Of a DNA stretch of 64,000 nt, positions 27,801 through 39,800 are shown one piece after another. The notes under the pieces were generated by a model, which saw nothing but the letters and a program-made list of their open reading frames with translations, was not told where the DNA came from and ran no database searches. The stretch is from positions 124,001 to 188,000 of the forward strand of contig JANFOE010000582.1 of assembly GCA_025667525.1 (NCBI GenBank), in the 5' to 3' direction. The stretch's first letter is position 1. Every line of letters starts with the position of its first letter. The stretch is from Glebionis coronaria. Its lineage: Eukaryota; Streptophyta; Magnoliopsida; Asterales; Asteraceae. Both the position numbers and the translations under genes were made by a program.

Positions 27801-27928
27801 AGGAGATTGGGGATAACGCCTCGAAACCGGAGTTCTAAGGAGGCGTCATCGTTATTATTATTAAAAGGAGGTGTTGCTGCTGCTATTCGTTCACGGAGTT
27901 CGTGAACTAAACTTGACAAGTTCGCCAT
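12883..27928 (-). CDS. ATR: ATR checkpoint kinase, 15 exons, 2,683 aa
   Basis: ATR is the nuclear PI3K-like Ser/Thr kinase that senses RPA-coated single-stranded DNA and starts the replication-stress checkpoint. Exons, high to low: 27772-27928, 27513-27657, 27016-27128, 26519-26847, 26267-26391, 23886-24030, 23034-23606, 22889-22964, 22305-22617, 20804-22057, 16691-19973, 16056-16607, 14238-14861, 13170-13364, 12883-13050. All junctions are GT/AG, phases agree, and the total is 8,052 bases. The start is MANLSSLVHELRERI; an upstream in-frame Met at 27982 is less likely because the family begins at this motif. HEAT repeats fill the N-terminal two thirds, FAT lies about 1500-2100, and the kinase follows. 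Catalytic Asp is in GLGDRHGEN (about 2521) and metal Asp in HVDFS (about 2540). FATC ends GKMYIWWMPWF. Length is close to the Arabidopsis protein. The acceptor of exon 6 (after TTTTGCAG) is the weakest choice. Confidence 0.96.
15761..15831. repeat. Perfect 17-bp inverted repeat in ATR intron 12
   Basis: The arms CCCATAATTCCACATCC (15761-15777) and its exact complement (15815-15831) face each other across a 37-base loop, able to form a strong hairpin in DNA or in the intron RNA. A related phrase (AATAAGGGATCCCG) precedes at 15655-15675, so this may be the end of a small degraded transposon. Confidence 0.8.
20525..20728 (-). mobile_element. 5'-truncated SINE in ATR intron 10
   Basis: A 178-bp body is flanked by a perfect 13-bp target duplication (ATTTGGATACATG at 20525-20537 and 20716-20728). 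It lies on the minus strand and ends in an A-run, seen as T's at about 20539-20557. Near its 5' end AGTTCAATTCC resembles a polymerase III B box. No A box is found between it and the edge, so the copy is probably 5'-truncated. The insertion sits about 280 bases from the nearest exon edge and does not touch the splice sites. Confidence 0.85.
24638..24790. repeat. Low-complexity repeat in ATR intron 5, possibly hAT-derived
   Basis: Irregular repeats of AAAATCGG and AAAAACGG follow a CAGTGTTGCAAAAATCGG start. Several plant hAT-type non-autonomous elements begin with CAGTGTTG, so this may be a remnant. The other end and a target duplication were not found. Confidence 0.4.
24971..25256. repeat. 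143-bp tandem duplication in ATR intron 5
   Basis: Two adjacent 143-bp copies (24971-25113 and 25114-25256) differ at one position that I can see (GTACATT against GTATATT). The near identity points to a recent event. The 2.2-kb intron is the longest in the gene. Confidence 0.9.
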
Positions 27929-28015
27929 TTCATATACCTTTTCCCCCCTCCTTTCGTTCTTTAGATTCAAAGAGAAACACATTCACACTCACACTCCTTT
28001 TGGGCTCTCTGTTTA

Positions 28016-28289
28016 CATTCAGGTAGAGATAGGTATCATACCGAACGGGATTCGAATATCGGTATCAGTATCGGTACAGGGAAATTGGGATTTTCCCGTT
28101 TTTTTTCGAGAATTTCCTGATTTGGTACCGGTCCCGTACCGAATTAGTGGTATCGAATTTTTTTTTACCTTATTTCGTGGTACCGGTACCGTACCGAACG
28201 GGATTCGGGTACCGGAAATCGGTACGGTTCTGGTACGGTTCCGGTTCGGTTTCGGGATTCGGGTCCAAATGTTCATCCCTACATTCAAG
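28016..28289. mobile_element. 258-bp hAT-like non-autonomous element in the ATR promoter or leader
   Basis: The ends read TAGAGATAGG and, inverted, TAGGGATGAAC, and are flanked by 8-bp direct repeats with one mismatch (CATTCAGG at 28016-28023, CATTCAAG at 28282-28289). The interior is a degenerate GGTACCGGTACCG/CGGTTCGG repeat, like that of small hAT-type elements in many dicots. It begins about 95 bases upstream of the ATR start codon, so it probably lies in the leader or core promoter. Confidence 0.7.
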
Positions 28290-28599
28290 GCAGGGGTCTG
28301 GCTTTTTAAGTATTATGCACTTGCCAAAAGTTAGATGTGTTAATTATCCCAATTTAAACACTTACAATTTTAAATTGATAGGTGGGAAACTTTCATATAT
28401 ATCCTTTTTTATACTAAATTTCATATATATTTAACCTGAGATGAGATCCCCCTAGACACAATTTATACTATAGACCAAATGAGACAATCTGGGCCATCCA
28501 TTTATTTTGCATTCAATGGTCAAGATTACACCATTTTTTACTAATTAAAAATATAAATAGAATTTTAGAAATTAAAAATTCATTTTTTCTAAAAAAAAA

Positions 28600-28906
28600 A
28601 CACACATCTCGCTGGCTCTAACTGTTCTTCCTTTTTTTCAGTTACAACCCGCGACCACCACCTCCTGAGCTCAACCGGCGACCACCACCTCCTTCTTAAC
28701 TGTTTTTTCCGGCGACCTTAACCACCCCAACAACCTTTATAACCGTTTTTTTCCGGCGACCTTAACCACCACAACTCCCTAATCAAAGATCTCCTTAATC
28801 ACAGATCTATAAAGCTTAACTTTTCCGGCGACCTCAACCTCCATTCCATTTTTTCCGGCGACCTCAACCTCCACAACTACCTTCCCTAATCACAACTACC
28901 ACAAAT
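28600..28906 (+). promoter_or_regulatory. Left subterminal region and probable transposase leader
   Basis: A C-rich stretch with about six CCGGCGACC repeats among CAACC/CCACC runs lies between the terminal repeat and the transposase start codon. The right end has a mirrored G-rich stretch at 40320-40395 (GGTGGTTGGGGTGGTTGCGG) upstream of the protease gene. They may be transposase binding sites or promoter parts; I saw no clear TATA box. Confidence 0.45.
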
Positions 28907-31900
28907 ATGGTTGATGAGGATGCGATTGATGCAGATTCAAGTATAGTTCAATACGAAGAAGATGAAAACCCTATGACTCAAACTCAAATTGAAGAGTCAA
29001 ATGTTGAAGCCAATACCATTAAAACTCCAGGTAAATCATATATGATTCATTCAATATACAAAACAAGTGATTCATGATGAATCATATATGATTTATAATG
29101 AATCATATATGTTTCATTCAACATACAAACATATATAATTAAGGTTTATTTTTACAGTGAATCATGTATGTTTCATTCTGAAACATATATGTTTCATCAT
29201 GAAACATATATGTTTCAGAATGAAACATATATGATTCATCATGAAACATATATGTTTCATTCAATATACTAACAATTGATCCAAAATAAATCATATATGA
29301 TTCATTTTGGATCAATTGTTTGTATATTGAATAAATCATGTATGTTTCATCATGAAACATATATGTTTCATTATGAATCATGTATGTTTCATGATGAAAC
29401 ATATATGTTCCATTCAAATATACAAACAATTGATCCAAAATGAATCATATATGATTCTATGATTCTGTTAAAATAGTTATTCTTTAAAAAACTGTAATTG
29501 GTAAAAACTTCAAAAACAAGTTAGATGAAACATGTATGATTCAACATGAAACATACATGATTCACTGTAAAAATAATTTACTAAAACAAAATCTAAATGT
29601 TATTGTTTAACAGTTACAAGGAGCACTCCAACTTTATTCCCAGAAGGCGAGACCCCTGGAGGAACGATATACTGCGAACCATATGTTGAAACACAGTACC
29701 TACCTTTTGTGCGGCAAACTTTTGATACAATAGAGCAAGGTGTTGATTTCTATAACACTTACGCTGAAAAGGCAGGGTTTGAAGCTAAGATGACATGCCA
29801 AAAGAAAACAAAAAGTGGTTTGGTGAAATCAAAGTATGTCATGTGTAATCGAGAAGGGAATCCAAAGGAGATAAATATTAACACATTGGATCCTCAACAC
29901 AATGATAAGCAAGTTAGAAATACAAGGCATAGACTAACGGGTTGCCGTGCGAGAATTAAGATTGCTTTGGATGATCGTACCGGAAAGTATGAAGTAGTTA
30001 CATTCGATCCGAAACACAACCACCGAATGATTCCAAAAGAATTCGAGCATCTTACAAAGAAACAACGAAAGATGACTCAGACGGAAAAAATGTTTGTTAT
30101 AAAAGCTTCAACAATGAAACTTGGTGGAACAAAGGCACACCACTTGTATTCTACGATGAAAGGGGGTTCTCAGTATGTTCATGGCACGACTGACGATTTT
30201 AAGAACCATATCAGAGACGTTAATGAGGTTATAGGAGAAAGTGATGCACATATGTTGATCGAGAAGATGGAAAATAGGAAGTTGTTTGCGCCAGACTTTA
30301 CATTTCAGTATAAGGTTGAAAACGGCGTGTTAGTTGCACTTTTTTGGGCAGATGAAGTTGATAAATGCAACTACAATGAGTTTGGTGATGTAATATCATT
30401 TGACGCAACATTCAGAACGAATAAGTAAGTTGTTGAATAAAAACATTTTCTTGTAGAATTCTATATGGTTTACTATATATGTTTCAAGATGAAACATATA
30501 TGATTCACTATGGATCATGTATGTTTCATCATGAAACATACATGTTTCATGTTGAATCATAAATGTTTCATGATGAATCATATATGTTTCATTCTGAAAC
30601 ATATATGATTCATCATGAAACATGTATCTAATGAACCATGTATCTAATCATTCAAATCTGATTATGATTTACTTAATTTGCAGGTACGACATGGTTTTTG
30701 TTCCATTCACCGCCATAGATAATCACAGAAAGTCGGTGACAGTTGGTGCAGGATTGTTGTTATGTGAAGACACAGAAGCTTATATATGGCTATTAACTTC
30801 ATTCTTGACTGCTCACGCAAAGCAACCCGATATGGTTGTAACAGATCAAGATGGGGCAATGAAGCGAGCAATTGAAGCAGTGTTTACGCAGTCTAAACAT
30901 AGATTATGCATGTGGCACATCATGCAAAAAGTTCCATCAAAGGTGAATTTCATTTACCATAAGTCTGTATTTTTCTTGTAGAATTCTGTATGTTTCATCA
31001 TGAATCATATATGTTTCATGATGAAACATACATGATTCATGATGAAACATATATGATTCATGATGAAACATATATGATTCATGATGAAACATATATGATT
31101 CATCATGAACCATGTATCTAATCATTCTCGTTTGATTATTTTTACAGATATGCAAAGAAACATATGAAGAGACAAATTTCAAAGAACGTTTCAACAAACT
31201 TGTGTGGAATATGTTCATAGAGCCTAAGGACTTTGAAGAAAGATGGAATAAATTAATCGAAGACTTCAAATTGCAAGACCACAAGTGGATGAAGAAGATG
31301 TTTACCCTTCGAGAAATGTGGTTACCAGCATACTTTATTACCTCTCCTTTGTTTGGCTTAATGAGAACCACTTCGAGATCCGAGAGTGAAAATGCATTTT
31401 TCAAATGTTTCACGAATCATGGGTCAACATTACTCAATTTCATGATGTGCTATGAAGCTGCCATGGAAAGGCAAAGACACAGGCAAGAGTTTTTAGACTT
31501 CAAAACATTTGAAGCAGCTTCAAAACCTTATACAAGGTTAGAGATGGAAACACATGCGGCTAAGATATATACTAGGACAATATTTCTGCTTGTTCAAAAA
31601 GAAATAATGGAATCGATTTGGGCTTGTCAAATAGTAGAGCTTAGAACGGAAGAGGGAGTTGAGACGGCTCATGTTAAAGACACGAGGGCAGGGGAGTACC
31701 GGACAATTTATACCGAGGAAGGCAAAGAGATGGTTATACAAGAAGAAGACAAGATTGCTACCTACAAGGTTAGTGAGTGAAATCAATTAAATGTTGTTGC
31801 TGTTTCCAAAATAGTATAGGATTTATTCACCATGAAACATATATGATTCATGTTGAATCATACATGTTTCTTGATGAAACATGTATGTTTCATCAGGAAA

Positions 31901-32979
31901 CATGTATGATTCATTCTGAAACATATATGATTCATGAAGAAACATATATGTTTCAGGATGAATCATACATGTATGATTCATCCTGAAACATATATGATTC
32001 ATATATGTTTCATGGTTAATGAATCATTAATTGTGGTTACTGTTACCAAAATGATGTATGATTCATCATGAATCATATATGTTTCATGATGAATCATACA
32101 TGTTTTCTGATGAATCATACATGTTTCATGATAAAACATACATGTTTCATGATGAATCATACATGTTTCCTAATTGTTTTGGTAAATGCCCAAGTATTAA
32201 TTTTGTTTTTAATGTTTCATAATCAGGTTCTGCGTCATCCAGAAGACGGTTCAGTTAGTTGTACTTGTAGACATTTCACTCGATATGGTTTTTTGTGCCG
32301 ACACGTATTTTGTGTTTTGAAGAACCGTGATGTTGGAAAGATTCCAGATAAATACATTCTAAGGCGTTGGAGAAGGGATTTAATACCACTTGGATTGAGA
32401 AGAAAGACAAACAGATACGGAGAAAAGAACGAAACCATTGAAAGGTTAACTAACAACGCCAACAACGTGGTGGATGAATGCTTGTTTTGGTTGAGTAAAG
32501 ATGAAGCAAAGTTGGCAGAATTTGTGCAAACGTTGGAAAAAATTAAGAAGGAAATACAAGTTCAAGTTCCTAAGCCACCTTCCCAGAAAACGAGTGATGT
32601 AATCCTAGATTTATATGCCATTGGAAAGCCGGCTGCTGATAAACCGATCATAGGAAATCCAGAAGGGGCTCGAAACAAAGCCGGTCTTAAAGGAGAACGT
32701 AAAGCAGCACCTAAAGGAGCACGTATAAAAAGTGCAAGAGAAATGGCTATAAAAGCTAAGAAAAAGCAGGCTAGGAAATGTTTATGTTGCAAACAAGTGA
32801 CAAATGAACATACCAAGAACACATGTCCATTAAATCCAAAGTATATTGCAAAGTTGGCGCTTATGAAAGCTGCTCAAGAAGATGCTAGAAACGTTGCTGC
32901 TACAGAAGCTGGAAACGTTGCTGCTACAAAAGCTGGAAACGTTGCTGCTACAGAACAAACATCAAACACAGCTTGTTGA
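28907..32979 (+). CDS. FAR1-type MULE transposase, 5 exons, 855 aa
   Basis: Exons 28907-29030, 29614-30424, 30684-30942, 31148-31768 and 32227-32979 join with GT/AG junctions and matching phases to 2,568 bases without a stop. The N-terminus is acidic. A FAR1-type DNA-binding domain (about 76-160) starts QTFDTIEQGVDFYNTYAEKA. The MULE catalytic domain follows with Asp in ISFDATFRTN (about 305), Asp in VVTDQDGAMK (about 366), HRLCMWH, and Glu in TSRSESENAFF (about 477-479). A SWIM finger (CTCRHF...GFLCRHVF, Cys617, Cys619, Cys629, His631) is next, then a basic tail with a Cys-rich knuckle (CLCCKQVTNEHTKNTC) and a triple repeat around GNVAAT. It would cut and insert the element's ends in the nucleus. 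All residues I can check are present, so it may be functional. Confidence 0.9.
29037..29575. repeat. Palindromic 21-bp repeat array in transposase intron 1
   Basis: Irregular copies of the 18-bp palindrome TGAAACATATATGTTTCA and variants (one arm often GATTCA), separated by short spacers and by AT-rich pieces with CAATATACAAACAATTGATCC. Confidence 0.9.
30474..30650. repeat. Palindromic repeat array in transposase intron 2
   Basis: About eight units of the 18-bp palindrome family, starting some 50 bases after the donor site and ending some 30 bases before the acceptor. Confidence 0.9.
30986..31115. repeat. Palindromic repeat array in transposase intron 3
   Basis: Six or so units of TGAAACATATATGATTCA type, nearly filling the 205-bp intron but leaving the splice sites free. 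Confidence 0.9.
31829..32170. repeat. Palindromic repeat array in transposase intron 4
   Basis: Two blocks (31829-32010 and 32055-32170) of the same palindrome family. The second block is open in frame with exon 5: a reading frame from 32068 (MNHICFM repeats) runs without a stop into the SWIM finger exon. Confidence 0.9.
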
Positions 32980-33872
32980 TCATTCTTTGTTTTTTCAAGT
33001 CATATTTACTATCATTATGTTTTCAATTAACACTTTGTTTTACACTTACTTTTATACTTTGAATCAACTTTGTTTTGATATTTAGTTCAATTAATACTTG
33101 ATTATTTCTGCGTTATCATTTTAATTTAAAGTGTTTGGATGTGTTTGGGGATGAAAGGGATGAAACGTATATGTTTCACCATGAATCATATATGTTTCAT
33201 GCTGAAACATATATGTTTCATGCTGAATCATATATGTTTCACCATGAAACATATATGTTTCACCATGAAACATATATGATTCATCATGAAACATATATGA
33301 TTTATCATGAAACATATATGTTTCGTTATGAAACATATATGTTTCATCATGAAACATATATGTTTCATTATGAAACATATATGTTTCATTATGAAACATA
33401 TATGTTTCATGGTGAAACATATATGATTCATAATGAATCATGATGGATTCATTCAAGAGTGATACATTATAATTGTTAAAAAGAACTCTAAATCTAAAAA
33501 TTTCAAAAGCAAGTGTGATTATTCATACATGTGTTTTCATGAATCATGTATGATTCATGATAAAACATGTATGATTCATGATAAAACATGTATGATTTAT
33601 CATCAACCATATAAGATTCATCAAGGCACATCTATCATTCTTTGTACACAGATAAACCTTGTAATTATCAAAGATTTGAACAGATATAAAATACATACAT
33701 CTAATTCAAACTACCTTGTACAGACTACATTGTTTAGACTACGTTCAAAATACAATGATTACTAACAATTAGATACATCAGCGGCCCAACAGCTAGATCT
33801 ACCAAAAGAGACCCATATTAGTGTTTTTTCCTATCCTTCTACCATTCACAATCATAGAATAAAAGTCATTCT
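32980..33872. repeat. Gap between the convergent MULE genes with a large palindrome array
   Basis: The 893-bp gap holds an array at about 33160-33450 of some 13 tandem units, and a smaller one at 33525-33620. The 3' UTRs of both genes must end here. The arrays are open in both strands as a 7-residue repeat (MFHHETY on one strand, MKHICFI and the like in another frame). Confidence 0.9.
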
Positions 33873-36800
33873 TCATTTCCCTTCAATTTTCTTAGCCATA
33901 TCACCCTCTCCTTTGTCAGCCATATCAGCAGCCTTCTCAGCCATATCATTAGCCTTGTCTGGATCACGCTCATGTCTATGGTTGAGCGCATGAACAATGA
34001 TTGCGATTCTTTCTTCCTTGTCAACCTTTGTCTCAAAATCATAGGCAAGCTTGAACATTTTGGCTCTTTCCTTGTTGAAATTATGAAGAAGAATCTTTGT
34101 AGCTATCTTGAACCTCATACGCATCAACAAAGTTCTTTGCATAGCAGATTCTTCGCAAAGACCAACATCCCAGCTCCTCTTACTGTCACCGGTGTAGTTC
34201 TCCAAATGGATCATAGCAAATACACCGCAGTCTTCATGATTGTCTTTAGTACTCCATCTCAACTTTGGAACATAGCCTTTCATTTTTGAAACTTTGGAGT
34301 GACTTGGATGATCATGCTCCTCCAAATACCTTGCAAAGAACTTTTTCTACAAAACGAGAAAGAGAAAAACACAAAAACATATTAAAAAAAATGCATGTGT
34401 AACATATATGTTTCATGCTGAAACATATATGTTTCACCATGAAACATATATGTTTCATGCTGAAACATATATGTTTCACCATGAAACATACATGTTTCAT
34501 AATGAAACATATATGTTTCATGGTGAAACATATATGTTTCATAATGAAACATATATGTTTCATAATGAAACATATATGTTTCATGGTGAAACATGTATGT
34601 TTCATGGTGAACTTACCAAAATATATATATATAATCCCCCATAATAAACTTACCAAAATATCGCAAGCTCCCTTGTATTTTGCTGAATAGGTAAATCCAG
34701 AAGCATTATCAAGAATCAACATTGTAGTTGGCATTTTGAGGTTGAAAACAACCACATAAAAATGATTTGAAGCGCATATAGGAAAAAAAGCCAACTCAAC
34801 ACGTGAGAGAGACGCGGAAGCTTCATCACCTTCAAACTGAGCCAATATTGCTGCCTTAAACAGTTTGTATGATGGTTCCTCACCAAGAACTCTGCTAATC
34901 ATATCTGATGTCTGTATAAGAAAAAAAAGTCATAAGAGAAAACATGAAACTAATAGAACCACTCGAAGAATAGTCAAATGACAACTTACAATACAACCAG
35001 TAGAAAAATAGTGATATTTCGTCTCTGGAAGTTTGGCATCATGCTCAGCATTAAGAATGGCGACAAAACAGTCTATGACACTAGCATCTATCCATAACCT
35101 TGGTGCCAAAGTTTCCAAATTGACACGTACGGCTGATAGAGGATATCCAGATGCAGTTTGAAAAACAATTTCACTACAAAAATAAGAAAATAAATGGTGT
35201 TATCCAATAATTTACACAAAAACTTATGGATGAAACATACATGATGCATGATGAAACATACATGATTCATCATGCATCATGTATGTTTCATCATGGATCA
35301 TGTATTTTTTCATACACATTTAACAAAAAAATTCTAAAAAGACATGACAAAGAGAGCTTACTATTTTTCGCCTTGCATAGAAAACAAACTGTTTCCCATG
35401 ATAAACTCAACTCTGTTAATCAATGACTCAACATTGATTCTCTTATACTGATAAACAGAAGTTATCGGAGAATCTGGTTGGACCAATTTCTTAATACCCA
35501 TTGGAGGAGTTTGTTGTGGAGGAGTCTGTTGTGTAGGAGTCCCAGCAGGCTCAGCACCAGGCAGCGGTGGAGCAGCCCCAGCAGGCTCAGCACCAGGCAG
35601 CGGTGGAGCAATCCCAGCAGGCTCAGCACCAGGAAGATCCGTAGGCCAAGCCCAATACTCCTCCTGAAACATTGAACCTTTTTTTTAATTAAACAATTCA
35701 TAATAACATAATGTAAAAAATATGAATAAATAATTAAAAAAAATAAAAAATAAAAAATAAAAAATAAAAAATAAAAGGTTAACAAATTACCTCATGGCCA
35801 AAAGATTCGACAGTCACATCAACCACATATGGTCCATACCACCATATGTTCGCATTAATCCACTGAGTATAAGTTTCCACATTTAATTCATCAACACACC
35901 CCTCCTTCTCAACAACAACATCCTCAGCATGACACGTCTCCTTGCCTCTCTCTCCTTTTTCAGCATCAGCAACATTCTCCGCCTCATCTCTCTTCTCAGC
36001 CAGATCATCAGCCGGCTCGTCTCTCTTCTCAGCCGTGTCATCAGCCGGCTTGTCTCTCTTCTCATCGTCTTTCTTATCATCATCTCTCTTTTGATCGTCA
36101 AAATCATCAATATGGGGTGACTTATCTTGCAACCACATAGTATCTTTAAACAATCCAATATATCTGTGGTACAAAGCATCAACTTGTTCATCATTTGGGA
36201 AGTCGTTGCTAGCCCTTTTCAAGAGAGCTTCTATCTCAGACTTCTCCTTTGATACTCTTGACAGCTTATCTTCAATAACTTTGCATATACTCTACAAATA
36301 AACGTAAAATACACTGAAAGTTAGAATCAAATATGATTCATGAAGAACTTTGCATATATGTTTCATGGTGAAACATATATGTTTCATGGTGAAACATATA
36401 TGTTTCATGGTGAAACATATATGTTTCATGGTGAAACATATATGATTCAAGGTGAAACATATATGTTTCATGGTGAAACATATATGTTTCATGGTGAAAC
36501 ATATATGTTTCATGGTGAAACATATATGTTTCATGGTGAAACATATATGTTTCACCATGAAACATATATGTTTCATGGTGAAACATATATGATTCATGGT
36601 GAAACATATATGTTTCACCATGAAACATATATGTTTCACCATGAAACATAAATGACTCATGGTGAATCGTATGAACTTTGCATATACTCTACAAATAAAT
36701 GTAAAATACACTGAAAGTTAGATTCAAAATATGATCAATGGTGAATTATACGCAATATTATAAACATTTAAAAATGTTGATTCATACCTTTTTCTCCTTA

Positions 36801-39800
36801 GGTGGTACACCTGTAGCTTTCAACTTCTTTTTAAGATCAGTGGCACCAAAGAAACCCTCAGTTTGCCGTGCCTCATCCGGACTCCATGCTCCACGAAGCT
36901 CCAATTTACCAAATACTTGATCTTGAAGCTCAAGTTCTTGCCGCTTATGCATGTCAGCAGAACTCCAGTCCCTGATGGCTGGTCTTGAACGAACAACTGT
37001 ATATCGGTCATACTTCGTCGAATCAAGATAAAGGAGCTGCACACAATAGAGAAAAAACATATATGTTTAGTGTTACAAAATGTTAAAATTAGTTAAAAAT
37101 GTAAAACAAATAAAAGTTAATAAAAAAGAGAGGGCACTTACAATTAGAAAATACAAGGGACCTGTGTAAAAGCCGTCAAGAGTGTTAGGTAATACACCTT
37201 CTTGAAGACAACAAGAGTGAACAAAACGGCACCAATCCACCTTAGAAATATCCGTATCTTCATAAATGTGGTTAACCACATTAAGCCTTGGTGCTGCTTT
37301 CATGAAGTCCGCGTCACCCATCACAGTTGCGAAAAGTGTCAGGAAGTTGAGTTTAAACATAAAATCAACTTCCGTCGCCTGCATCAACTTGTCACTGATG
37401 TCCTTAGCCGTGATTTTTTTCTGAGCCTTTGGTGCAAACTGTTGTAGCCATGACTTAACAACAATGTCGTTTGAAGGTCTCTCGGGCGAATCAAACAAGG
37501 AAATTCCACCAATAGGAAGTCCTAGGATTTCATGGATTTTCTCGGGCGTGACTAGAAAGCTGCCTGTAGCAAGCTTAAATTCATAAGTCGACTTATTAAA
37601 AGCTTTCACAGCAACCCTCGCTAAACGATTTGGTAACTGATCAACCTTAAGACCCCACCAGTTAGAAAAACCAATCTCATTCAAAAACTGTTCCATGTCA
37701 ACAAGAGAAGCATCTTTTATGACATCCAAAAGTGACTTTGGTACAGTTCTAGAAAAAAGAGGCGGAAACTCATTCAAGTACCCAACTTTCTTAGCCTGTT
37801 CCTTAGTAAGAGGTTTCTTCTTGTTCACCCTCTGCTTCTTAGATGGTGATTCATAAACAACCATGGTAGATTCTGACTCCCGTTTCATATCCACCTTGGG
37901 TTTCCTATCAACTTGTTTTTTCACAGCACCCTCTTTTTTCACATCCACATCTTTTTTCGCAACCTTTGCTTTTTTCACAACGCCCTCTTTTTTCTCAACC
38001 TTTCCTTTTTTCACAACACCCTCTTTTTTCTCAACCTTTGCTTTTTTCGCAACACCCTCTTTGGCAGCTACATTCCCAACACGTTTACTAGGCACTTTCT
38101 GACTCGCCTTTGCAACTTCCAATTCTTCTTCATCTGTCTTAACCATCTCATCAGTTTCTTCACTCTCACTCTTCGCCACATAATCACTATCACTTGAGGA
38201 CGGCTCCTTATTCCCACTCTTTGCAACTATCATATACTCAGCTTCTTCACTCTCACTCACATATGTTTCAGCAGTCTCCTCACTCCCAGGCTCATCACCC
38301 CCAGGCTCATCAGATTCCCCACTCCCATCATCACCACCCGCCTCACTACTATTCTTATCGTCTTTAGCCTCTACATCAGGCTCACTACCCTTCTTATCCT
38401 CTTTAGCCTCTACAACAGGCTCACTACCCTTCTTATTCTCTTTAGCCTCTACAACAGGCTCACTACCCTTCTTATTCTCTTTAGCCTCTACAACAGGTTT
38501 ACTACCCTTCTTACTCTCTTTAGCCTCTACAACAGGTTTACTACCCTTCTTACTCTCCTTAGCCTCTACAACAGGTTTACTACCCTTCTTATCGTCTTTA
38601 TCTTTTCGAGAAAATACAATATTAAGTTTTTGAGCATATGGGGGTTTGTCAGTGTTTAAAGGAGGAGGTAGAGGTGGTTCAGGATCAGCTTGCCTAGTTC
38701 GCATAGTGGTTTTTGGGGGCTGGGATGTTTTGACAGCTTTAGGTTTAACAGGCAGTTCAGGATTATCTGTGCTAGGAGCTACAGATTTAGGAAGTACGAC
38801 TGTTTTACCAACTCTAAATTTAGGACGCAAGGTTGTAGGAGCTTCAGGTTTAGGAGGCGTACTTTTTATACCAACTTTAGTTGTAGTAACTGCAAAAGAT
38901 ACATGATTCGTCAGGATTCAGAATAAAACACTTGCAGAATACAAATGGCTACCATCATAATCTTAAAAAACAAAAGCTAAAGCTATTTCCCTTTCATGTA
39001 TGTTTTACCATGAAACATATATGATTCATAGTGAATCATATATGTTTCATCATGAAACATATATGATTCATCATGAATCATATATGTTTCATGGTAAAAC
39101 ATATATAATTCACTATGACAGTTAAACAAATGCAAGGCCAAATATTAACAAGTCTAACTGAATCAAAAGCCAAGAAATCAACTCTCAATCGATCAAAACA
39201 TATCAGTTAGGTCAAAATGAACACTAAATCATGCAGAATCATGTATGTTTCACCATGAATAAAACACTTGCAGAATACAAATGGCTACCATATGAGTTAG
39301 GTCAAAATGAACACTAAATCATGCAGAATCATGTATGTTTCACCATGAATAAAACACTTGCAGAATACAAATGGCTACCATATGAGTTAGGTCAAAATGA
39401 ACACTAAATCATGCAGAATCATGTATGTTTCACTTGCAGAATACAAAAGATAAAGCTATTTCCCTTTCATGTATGTTTTACAACATATATGATTCATAAT
39501 GAATCATATATGTTTTATGATTCACTATGAATCATATATGTTTTATGATGAAACATATATGATTCACTATGAATCATATATGTTTCATCATGAAACATAT
39601 ATGATTCATAATGAATCATATATGTTTCATCATAAAACATATATGATTCATAGTGAATCATATATGTTTCATCATAAAACATATATGATTCACTATGACA
39701 GTTAAATGCAAGGCCAAATATTAACAAGTATAACTGAATCAAAAGCCAAGAAATCAACTCTCAATCAATCAAAACATATCAGTTAGGTCAAATGAACATT

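Noticed and set aside
33121..33456. Long open frames of FHHETYM, KHICFxM and MSHRDS type in the arrays (also 34382-34690, 36338-36711, 43166-43495) as genes
   Set aside because: They exist on both strands and in several frames at once because the repeat period is a multiple of three; no domain, start context or splice logic supports them.
36355..36660. Array resembling a CRISPR
   Set aside because: The spacers are three bases and not unique, the repeats are fully palindromic, and the host is a plant.
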